A stretch of 64,000 nucleotides of DNA from Phialocephala subalpina (lineage: Eukaryota; Ascomycota; Leotiomycetes; Helotiales; Mollisiaceae). This document shows, piece after piece, positions 36,301-44,085 of the stretch. Location: the NCBI GenBank assembly GCA_900073065.1, contig FJOG01000013.1, positions 1,139,130-1,203,129 on the forward strand, given 5' to 3'. The notes under the pieces were generated by a model, which was not told where the DNA came from, did no database searches, and saw only the letters and a list, made by a program, of their open reading frames with translations. Within the stretch, counting starts at the first letter, position 1. Each line of letters starts with the position of its first letter. Position numbers and translations under genes: made by a program.

Positions 36301-37025
36301 CTCTCGGCTCCAATTCAATCTCCCTGAAATCTCGTACCAACCGCCAGACAAACCCCGGCAAGCAGAGGTATCTCGGTCAGGATGTCGCAGCTGGTCTTCA
36401 GAAATACGGCAACAGCAACCAGATGTCGGGCTGGCTGAACTTTGAAAAGAAGCTCGAAGAGCAAGATAAGGAAGCAGCTGCAGCTGCCGATGCAGTCAGA
36501 GCTAGGATGATTGCAGAAGATTTTGAAGGTCCAGCAGTCACGGATACATGGACGCCGACTCACGCAGAAAGCACGAAGCAAGTTATCGGAAAGGACTCGG
36601 TTGAGGTTGTTGGTAATGGAAGCCAGGGCCCTAAGACTATCGGAAAGGAGGAGAAATTAGGGGCTCCAGCTCAAGTTGCCGTCTCCAGTTCAAAAGTCAT
36701 CGAATCTGCCACTGGTGTTCAAGCTGTGTCCCCAGTCGCAAAGCCAACAAGCCAGCCAACTTCACCCATCATCAAGGCCGCTGTCTCAACTCCCACCACC
36801 CCCGATCAAAGCAACAAGCGTGCTGCTGGAGAGATCTCGACATCGCGTGCATCTTCCCCACAACGAACTCCCCGACGTATTGATGGTGAGCCAGAGCCTA
36901 CCCGCGTGGCTGCCATTCTCACTTTCTCCCTTGGCTCTAGCCAATATGCTACCATGGCTCTTCGTGAGCTCATGAAGGCTGGTGGTGTCCGCAGTTATAA
37001 GCCTGAATATACGCAAGGCAGATAG
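33385..37025 (+). CDS. PUS7: TruD-family tRNA/mRNA pseudouridine synthase Pus7
   Basis: Exons 33385-33662, 34246-34366 and 34461-37025 give 987 residues; the introns are 583 and 94 nt, the first unusually long for this window. YNDFHVNEI starts the TruD fold. The catalytic motif FAGTKDRRATTNQRVS carries the nucleophilic Asp near residue 321, and INYFGLQRFGTHGIGTDVVG and MYVHAYQSFVWNHIAS are conserved Pus7 blocks. Pus7 makes pseudouridine 13 (and 35 in some pre-tRNAs) and modifies mRNA and U2 snRNA in the nucleus and cytoplasm. The protein is about 300 residues longer than yeast Pus7. Most of the excess (about residues 700-945) is a low-complexity insert between TDLDKL and RVAAILTFSLGSSQYATMAL, so it splits the last strands of the domain. 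The family assignment is firm. Confidence 0.92.
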
Positions 37026-37464
37026 ACGGAAGGTTGATGTTTATAGCGCAATCATGGCATACAGCAATACGGTTACGAGAACTTTGGTATGGATGCATTT
37101 GATATGGCGCTTGGGTGTAATACATGGCATGAATTATGCTGGCATGAATAACGGATATGATACAATTATGATCGTTTTGCAAGCCGTCACCTCTTGTCCT
37201 GCTTTTAAGTAGGTGGTAGATAGAGCTGTCATTTCTTCTGCTCTCAATTGAGTGGTTAGATTGTACAGACGGCAGAGTTGTTACTTCCACTTAGTTTAAA
37301 ACACTCGAAATGCAGACATCTTAGACTATGACCCTTTCATTTGAATGAGACAGTGATACAACTCCAAACTCCACCTGGCAGCATATCCAAGACACCACTT
37401 CACCAAACTCCAGATACCAGCGCCGAGATCATCAAGAAACGCAGCTCAGTTCGCAGAACGAAGC

Positions 37465-38142
37465 CTATTTGACACCGATTTTCTTCAACGGCTTCTCAGC
37501 CCACCTCCTCAGCCTTTCTCTCTTCTTCTCTTTCACAGGACCGTGAGCCTCCCTCAAGGCCGCCTCCCTCGCATCTTCCTCCTTCTGCTTCGCCGCTTTC
37601 GCAGTCACCTCAGCTCTATAGCTGCCAACTAACTCGATATACCAAGGATGGTTGACGCTGAGTTTCTCCGGATCACTCTGAGCAGCCTCAAATCTTTTCC
37701 AGAAGCCTTCAGACTCGGCTTTCTCTTTCATCGCCTTTGCCATGACTGACTTTTCGAAGTCAGACGTGCCAGGCGTGATAGTTAGTTCGGCAGCCATCGA
37801 GGCGGAAGCAGAGGTGGAAGACTCGGCGACAACCTCTTTGCCTTTGCCCTTGCATTTTTCTTCTGGAATGAGAGAGGTCGGCACGACGTAGCCGGTGCGA
37901 TCGGGTTCTGAGAGGATGGCTTCGGCGGTGGTGGGAGTGAAGGGCTTTGCGCCATATTCCTTGTCGTTGTAAGAAGGTCCACGGCTGATGGGAGGCGTGA
38001 TCGCGCCGTGTGACATGACGCCTTGAGATTGAATTTGGGAACCCATGACTTGAGAAAGGCGGTTGGAGGTCTTGATTGAGTCTTTGAGGGAGGCGTCGGT
38101 GATGTCGGGGGTGTTTGGTACTTCTGGAGCTGGATTCTGCAT
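37465..38142 (-). CDS. hypothetical protein with Lys/Glu-rich C-terminus
   Basis: A single frame of 225 codons from ATG 38140-38142. I do not recognise the family. The N-terminal 95 residues are Ser/Thr/Pro-rich (SHGAITPPISRGPS, KPFTPTTAEAILSEPDRTGYV). The second half is probably helical and charged: DFEKSVMAKAMKEKAESEGFWKRF, WYIELVGSYRAEVTAKAAKQ and a strongly basic end (KEKKRERLRRWAEKPLKK) that could be a nuclear or nucleolar signal. PUS7 converges on it from the left with 440 bp between the stops. The ordered second half argues for a real gene. Confidence 0.6.
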   Translation of the reverse strand: MQNPAPEVPNTPDITDASLKDSIKTSNRLSQVMGSQIQSQGVMSHGAITPPISRGPSYNDKEYGAKPFTPTTAEAILSEPDRTGYVVPTSLIPEEKCKGKGKEVVAESSTSASASMAAELTITPGTSDFEKSVMAKAMKEKAESEGFWKRFEAAQSDPEKLSVNHPWYIELVGSYRAEVTAKAAKQKEEDAREAALREAHGPVKEKKRERLRRWAEKPLKKIGVK

Positions 38143-38503
38143 GGTGCTGCCTCTGGAGGGGAAAAAAAGACGGAGCGGAGATGTGTCGAGAAAGAGGCTG
38201 AAAGAGCAATGGGAACTTCATAAGAGAATTTAAGAACAGACCAAAGTGAACTGTGCGCTCGTGATGCACTATGCTGGCGTAGGGCATGGGGAAATGGAGC
38301 TTTCATTCTCTAGATGACAGCGGGAGCTAACCCAATATCATCCCCGAAGCTCTAGTGTACCAACCAGGCTTGCGCCTTTACCTCTTTTATGCCATGTCTA
38401 AACCCAAACCTTGTTGCCAAAAAAGTCTATCTCGTCGTCAAAACGCCCGTGTATCTAAGATCCTAGCTCTCACAAACGCCGATTCTCGGGTGGTCCAGAA
38501 TCA

Positions 38504-39271
38504 TCACTTCATCGACTGGAACGATTCGACGTTCTCTCCATATATCGAGTAGAAGTTGCTTTGTGTGACATGTGACTTTTGTCCAGTAGTTTCGTTGTAA
38601 ATGTAGCATCCTTCTTTCGCAGCGTTTGGTGGGGTGTAGACTATCTCATAGTTAGCGTTGTCCGATGCAAATTGTCCATCATAATATCAAGGCACCTACG
38701 ATGCAGGCTGACAGCAACGTTCTCTAGATCCGGGTTTGAAATCTTGTGAAGACCGAGTTCATCTGCCATGTACGCAGTGTGACCCGCTTCGTATAATGTC
38801 TCCTGAGTCACCTTTGGTGGCGCCGTGGTGTTCTTCGAAGGAAGCTTGAAGCGGGTTTCTTTCAAGGAGCCTTTGAGAACCTTCATTAAACAATGCGCAT
38901 CTGCGTGATCGTGGATAGGGCTTCTTCTCCCTGGGGACCATATGAGGACTAGCTATTATTTGGTCAGCATGGAATGTCTGCTATCTGGGGAGATTGATAT
39001 ACAAGATTGCTCTTCCCATTCCCTTCGTCTACTAGGCTGCGAGTGTAGCCCGACTTAGGTCAGAGAAGGCGTACATTCCCCATTCTTCTTCGTCAGAAAC
39101 GTAACTAGCCATCAAAAGGTGAAGCTCGTGAACATCGACACCGTCAGAATTGAGTCCAGATGTTGGACCTAGAGCTCTGGATAGGTCCGCGATAAGCTTG
39201 TGGAATGCGTCTTGAGGAGTTCTTCCAGATCCATTTCCAGCTGGATACTCAGAAGCTGCCAGAGTCTCCAT
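38504..39271 (-). CDS. CDO1: cysteine dioxygenase with apparent 1-nt frameshift
   Basis: Exons 39271-39003, 38952-38700 and 38640-38504 (introns 50 and 59 nt) encode a cupin cysteine dioxygenase, which oxidises L-cysteine to cysteine sulfinate with Fe(II). The iron-binding motif appears as PIHDHADAHC, with Cys in the place of the Tyr-linked Cys of the family, and YTRSLVDEGNGKSNL precedes it. Exons 2 and 3 join in phase. Exon 1, however, contains a break: GMYAFSDLSR is in one frame and GYTRSLVDEG in another, with only a few nucleotides between, so no intron fits. One missing G in the GGG run (CCC on the plus strand, 39049-39051) would explain it and restore 219 residues. This is either a sequence error or a recent inactivating deletion; the rest shows no decay. 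It is divergent from the parvulin gene. Confidence 0.85.
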
Positions 39272-39630
39272 GGCTGGAAAGATGAAATAGAGTAGGAGGT
39301 AGTTCTTTGAGGTCGAAGAAATCGATTCTCTGTTTTTTCTTTGTACCCTTTGCACGATGAAGAAATTTGCGCAAAGCTAGTAGAAATAGACAGCAGAAAC
39401 AATACTGTGGAAGTTTGTGGTAACGGACGACCAAAATGAAGAGCAATGAGCTGTTATTCTCTGACTTACAGGTTCAGTTTATTTGCTTTGTAGGCAGGTA
39501 CATCAGAGTCAAACGCGGAAACTTCCAGGGACTTTTTAGCGGGGTCATCATTGCTGCCCCTCCATGAGCTTAGCGCAAACATCTCTCGACGACCAAACAA
39601 CCTCGCAACATACTCTTAAAATCTGCCACG

Positions 39631-40130
39631 ATGGCACCAAAAGGAAAAGCTGGTGACAAAGGCGGTGCGGCGAAAGGGGGTAAGGGAAAAGGGAAGGCCG
39701 ATGAGAAAGAGGAGAAGGGAGGCAAGGTCAAGGGCGCTCAGCAGATTAATGTCCGACACATTCTGGTACATCTCCTAGGCCGGGAATCCATGACCAGAAG
39801 TTGACGAGCTCTCAGTGCGAGAAACATTCGAAGAAGGAGGAGGCTCTCGAGAAGTTGAAGGGTGGGGCGAAGTTTGATGATGTTGCAAGGGAGTTTTCTG
39901 AAGACAAGGCGAGGGCAGGTGTGTTCGCAGTTGCAGCCTGAGTAATTCGCTACAGGTTGTTAACGAAGTGTTTAGGTGGCGCTCTGGGCTGGAAGAAGAG
40001 AGGTGATCTGGACCCTACATTCGAAGAGAAAGCTTTCGAGCTCGAAGCTAGCACAACAGCAGCTCCGAAATATGCTGAGGTGAAGACGGGATTTGGATAT
40101 CACATTTTGATGGTTGAGGGAAGGAAATAA
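39631..40130 (+). CDS. pin4: parvulin peptidyl-prolyl isomerase Pin4/Par14
   Basis: Exons 39631-39765, 39816-39918 and 39976-40130 (introns 50 and 57 nt) give 130 residues, the normal length of Pin4/Par14. A Lys/Gly-rich basic N-terminal tail of about 38 residues ([20 protein letters not shown]) precedes the parvulin domain: [18 protein letters not shown], the [25 protein letters not shown] core, and the end [14 protein letters not shown]. It lacks the WW domain of Pin1-type enzymes. The enzyme isomerises prolyl bonds and in eukaryotes associates with pre-ribosomes and chromatin. It converges on RPS12 with 229 bp between the stop codons. Confidence 0.93.
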
Positions 40131-40359
40131 GTCCAGAGTTGGAGTCCTGGAGTCCGGCGCGAATCATTTCACATGTGCACATTTCCCAACATCACCCAAA
40201 AAGACAAAAGCTTACCATCGCGAAGTGTGCTCGATTGCCCATATGCCAATGAATTGCCCCTATGATGCATCATATGAGTACAGCGAAACGGAATCCTTCG
40301 TCATTGACCAATGTCTATCCACCCGAAGCAAACTCCCTCGAGACCATCCCATTTTGAAT

Positions 40360-40912
40360 TTATTGCTCGGTCTGGAAGTAGTTGAGAAGGATCGATCGCT
40401 CTTGTGACTCCTCACCCCAGTCCTTGACGACAACGCAAGAGCAGTTGACAACCTTGCGTGCGTTACCCTCGCGGTCCAACACACCTAGGTAGATGTCAGT
40501 AACGTTTGCGCAAATAGAACAGTATGCGGCTACTCACACAAACCAGCCCACTCGCCCAACTGCTTTCCGTCGGGAACCTTGATCAAGGGAATCTTGTGCT
40601 CGGAGCATAGCGCAACCACCAGCTTCTTGTAGGCCTCCTCCTCGCATGCCTCGTTCAGGACGCACATGTGTGCTTGACGTCTATCCAAAGCCTTGGAAGC
40701 TTCGCGCAGACCGCGTGCGAGACCATCGTGCATGAGAGCGAGCTTGAGAACACCCTTCAAGGCATCGAGAACAGACATTTGACCCTTGGATGCGGCATCT
40801 CCAGAAACTTCGACTTCATCGGCTTCTTGCACTCCTGGCGATTGGGGTTCTTCTCCTTCAGACTGCGATGGGATCAGCGAGAAGAAAGAGGAAGATGCAA
40901 TAGACTTACCAT
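40360..40912 (-). CDS. RPS12: 40S ribosomal protein eS12
   Basis: Exons are 40912-40910, 40862-40538 and 40484-40360, with introns of 47 and 53 nt, giving 150 residues. The first coding exon is only the ATG, followed at once by donor GTAAGT. Exon 2 opens with [19 protein letters not shown] and carries the eS12 core: [60 protein letters not shown]. Exon 3 gives [20 protein letters not shown] and the C-terminus. eS12 is a component of the small-subunit beak. The promoter, ATG, intron 1 and first 50 nt of exon 2 lie in a perfect 250-bp tandem duplication. A second, diverged copy of the start region lies 10.6 kb away, so the 5' end of this gene appears to have been rearranged. Confidence 0.95.
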
Positions 40913-41312
40913 CTTTGTTGCGATATCGTCAGTTTCCTCGAAGAACAGTTGTGGTTTTTGGCGACTTGAAATTCCGCGAGATTTTCCATAAATGTTGTGT
41001 GCACTAGCGCGTTAGCGAGGTGGCGCTAGCTATGGTGCCTCAGGCAATAGTTACCCCACATCACTTCATCGGCTTCTTGCACTCCTGGCGATTGGGGTTC
41101 TTCTCCTTCAGACTGCGATGGGATCAGCGAGAAGAAAGAGGAAGATGCAATAGACTTACCATCTTTGTTGCGATATCGTCAGTTTCCTCGAAGAACAGTT
41201 GTGGTTTTTGGCGACTTGAAATTCCGCGAGATTTTCCATAAATGTTGTGTGCACTAGCGCGTTAGCGAGGTGGCGCTAGCTATGGTGCCTCAGGCAATAG
41301 TTACCCCACATC
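40813..41312. repeat. perfect 250-bp tandem duplication of the RPS12 5' end
   Basis: 40813-41062 and 41063-41312 are identical at every base. On the minus strand each unit holds 150 bp upstream of the ATG, the ATG, the 47-nt intron 1 and 50 nt of exon 2. The copy nearer RPS12 is used by the gene. The distal copy has the same ATG (41162-41160) and splice sites but runs into the proximal copy's upstream DNA after 50 nt of exon 2. The dinucleotide AC is shared at the junctions. Confidence 0.95.
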
Positions 41313-41313
41313 A

Positions 41314-43378
41314 CGGACTCTGAAGGAAATCGCAGACTGGATTCTGACGGAGAAAGGCAAGACACCTGGGTAAGAATTTGTTGAGCATAGCACTTGAATC
41401 TACTCAACGGCTTCGAACCCAACTTCCGGTTTTCAGAAACTGACCATTTACAGAGAAACTACCATCAAGACTCATGTGATGGGTTGGGGATGGTTCAGAG
41501 CCGGGCCCCAGCAACTCAAGTTGGTGCGCAAGACTCCTGCTAACGTCCGAGGTAAGGAGGCGCCTGCAGAATTGAAGGCAGATGGAACACCAGTAGGTTC
41601 TCAATTTCATTCATCTTCACTGCATATGCTTCTTTTACATTGCTCGATCGTAGCTAGCCTTTGCCATATATTTGCCATTTATTACCAGCCATTTACTCTG
41701 ACCATCTAACTCGCGCTTCACAGAATAGATCCCCATCGTGGGCCACGATCAGCTGGACGCTGCAGCTTTCCACTGAATGATTACCTCGCGTGTAGTAATT
41801 CAACGGCTAGTTCAGGAACCTCTGGACAGAGAAGGCGCCCACCACCTTCCACTACAGCACTTGGGAGGGACGAAACCTTCTCCGTAACCAAATCAGAGAT
41901 ACTGTATGCGGGGATCTATCTTTGCAGGGTGTTCTTACCACGATCCTTCAGAATGCTCGTTTCTCAACACCGAGGTTATCCAGGACTTCAAGAGATTGAA
42001 GGGTCGAGAAGTCTTGGTAATTGTTGGTCTTTGCCCTTGTCCTCAGAACAACATTGTCCACTTTTCGAAGAACGACAAACCCCCCCTGACGCTGGTCTTC
42101 GTGAAGGCGCTCGAAGAGTATCTTTCGTCAACGATCGATGTATGGGTGTATTTCACCGACCTCAGAAATGTAACCCTCCCACTCACACTGTTGATCGTGG
42201 CTCACGATGCATAGGAATGTATTCAGATGGGAGTGGACGGACACTGTGACCACTTTTCCGAGAAGGAAATGAAATCCTCCATCCTGGGAGTGAAGCTGGA
42301 ACTGGCAATTGCGAGAACCCACTTCGGTGTCAGTTACGATAAAGCTCTTGGCTTCTCCAAAGATGTCATGGCAAGGGCAATGGACTTCATCTTCGATGAT
42401 CAGTCTGTTCAGCCGGTCAAATATAACTCAGTTCCGTGGCACATTGGTCGCAGCTGGGCAGACATGTTCAACTTGGGAAAGAAGCTATCATTACTTCAAC
42501 GACAGGCGTAAGTCACTTCATCACCTCCATTCGCGACATAATTGACAAAGAGATCTAGGCAATTGAAAGGATTCTGCACGATTGTTGGTGACCTTTACCC
42601 ACAATTGGACAAGTCAGCTATGTACGAACACATTGCTGCCATGATGAATGATTTGTATCCGGAGTACGCAGTTCCTAAGGAGGATGACCTTGTTGTACAA
42701 GAGGAAGGAAGTTATCAAGCTCCGGAGCTTGATTACGACGTGATGGACTTCTCTTTTGAAGACAAGGTACACGGGAATGCAAAGGAGGTCGACTCGAATA
42801 CTGAGGTCGCTCCACGACAACGCAGAGCCAATCACCCTGCCAGAATTGAAATGGTACCAAGTCGACTATCGATGAAGAAGAAGAGCAAGAAGAGCAAGAA
42901 GAAGAATGACGAGGAGGAAGACAGTGACATCGTGGGTGACGATGAGGTCGCCTATGAGGACGAAGAAGTCATGGAGAGTGATGAATTCGACGAAGCCCCA
43001 GAGACGGAGGATGAAGGTCTTCCAGACGAGTTCGATGGCTCAGAGACAGACGTCAACGAGGAAATTTCGTTCAGTGACGAATTCGAAGAAGAAGCCCAAA
43101 TAATCGTGAACCACGATGGTGGCGACAATCGTGATCAGGATATGGAGAGCGTTGATAGCCTTGTTAGCTATGATTGGGAGAAACAAGTTCCAGCTGTGGA
43201 AATTGTCGAAGAAAAGGCTGAAGATGCTGACAAGGAGGAAGAGGATGACTCTGATGCGGAGACTGTTGATGAATATTGGGTATCTCAACGACCTGCAATC
43301 TTCACCAGTCAGCATACAACCTACGGATTCTCAGGCCATCCCTCACTCGCATTGAGGTTCAACATTCGCCCTACTTGA
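41314..43378 (+). CDS. unrecognised island protein A, 5' end missing
   Basis: Exons by phase are 41314-41369, 41454-41592, 41811-41883, 41928-42169, 42215-42507 and 42559-43378, giving 540 residues. The frame continues left into the duplicated RPS12 DNA to a stop at 41263-41265 without any in-frame ATG, so the gene is truncated at the island boundary or has an unseen first exon. The first 35 residues (RTLKEIADWILTEKGKTPG, then TIKTHVMGWGWFR) look like a helix-turn-helix, with a second helix pattern of DNA-recognition type. The middle is ordered (FRNLWTEKAPTTFHYSTWEG, CSYHDPSEC, LVIVGLCPC, HCDHFSEKEMKSS). The last 180 residues are acidic with a Lys-rich NLS-like run (KKKSKKSKKK). I cannot assign a family. 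Two introns contain a palindrome. Confidence 0.6.
41735..41749. repeat. palindrome 1, centre GGC
   Basis: ATCGTG-GGC-CACGAT. It lies in the 218-nt intron of gene A, 61 bp before the acceptor. Confidence 0.95.
42194..42208. repeat. palindrome 2, centre GCT
   Basis: ATCGTG-GCT-CACGAT. It lies in the 45-nt intron 42170-42214 of gene A and ends 6 bp before the exon. Confidence 0.95.
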
Positions 43379-43662
43379 GCTACTGGGGTAAGATTTACAT
43401 TTAGATGGGGCTTGATTTTGCTGGAAGTGGTTTGGTACATTTGTATTGCATCTATATGGAGCACGATTTGCTAGACCTGAGTTATGAGGGATTTGCTTTT
43501 ACGTGAAGCTTTTTTAGCGTTAGAGTTCCAATATCTGGTAGTAGTGCTGAATCTTACAACACAATTGACCAATTGCATCTGCTGCAGCTGTACATACATT
43601 CGCGAGAAAGTCGGAATCAACGAATCAACACAGAGAGAAACACTTGAAAGTTTAACAAGCTC

Positions 43663-43677
43663 ATCGTGACCCACGAT
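43663..43677. repeat. palindrome 3, centre ACC
   Basis: ATCGTG-ACC-CACGAT. It lies downstream of gene A and abuts the (TTGG)6 run. Confidence 0.95.
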
Positions 43678-43700
43678 TGGTTGGTTGGTTGGTTGGTTGG
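43677..43700. repeat. (TTGG)6 microsatellite
   Basis: Six tandem TTGG units start at the last base of the palindrome at 43663-43677. The run lies in the 3' region between the converging island genes A and B. Confidence 0.95.
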
Positions 43701-43766
43701 TTGGTATTTGCATATCGCCGGACTTTTTCGGAGCTGAGAATAGTGTTCAAGATGCGAGAGGAACAA

Positions 43767-43904
43767 AAGCTGAGAGCAATAAATAGCTTGATAGATGTGA
43801 GTGAAGATTTTCTTTCTAGAAGATATATTATTAACGCGAGGCAGATTTTCAACGAAATAAAGGCAGGAATAATCACTAGAAGAGCTATCATTGATTTGAG
43901 ATAA
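43767..43904 (+). pseudogene. RIP-mutated fragment of the alcohol dehydrogenase 3' end
   Basis: These 138 bp align without gaps to 56129-56266, the last 45 codons plus stop of the intact zinc alcohol dehydrogenase (there on the minus strand). Fifteen positions differ. Fourteen of them are G to A or C to T in the fragment, mostly TG to TA or CA to TA, which is the repeat-induced point mutation pattern; one is T to C. Similarity stops abruptly on both sides, so only the gene end was copied. No function is expected. Confidence 0.88.
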
Positions 43905-44057
43905 CGATTGATGATTTGAACTTTACTGTAGACGCGATAATTCATCAGGATTAATATTGTTCAAAGGCTTTTATATTCTATTAATGATCTAGTCGTGCTA
44001 GACGACTATCACCGTTATGTCTCGCAAAGGCATATGTATCAGCGAAAGTCTTTTCTC

Positions 44058-44072
44058 ATCGTGAGCCACGAT
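44058..44072. repeat. palindrome 4, centre AGC
   Basis: ATCGTG-AGC-CACGAT. It lies 13 bp beyond the stop codon of the SNF2 gene (minus strand). Confidence 0.95.
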
Positions 44073-44085
44073 AAGCAAGTCTCAG

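Noticed and set aside
39040..39060. Programmed frameshift in cysteine dioxygenase
   Set aside because: No slippery heptamer or known family precedent; a one-base deletion or sequence error is simpler.
40114..40407. 97-codon plus-strand frame between pin4 and RPS12
   Set aside because: It overlaps the end of pin4 and the antisense of the last RPS12 exon and lacks a motif.
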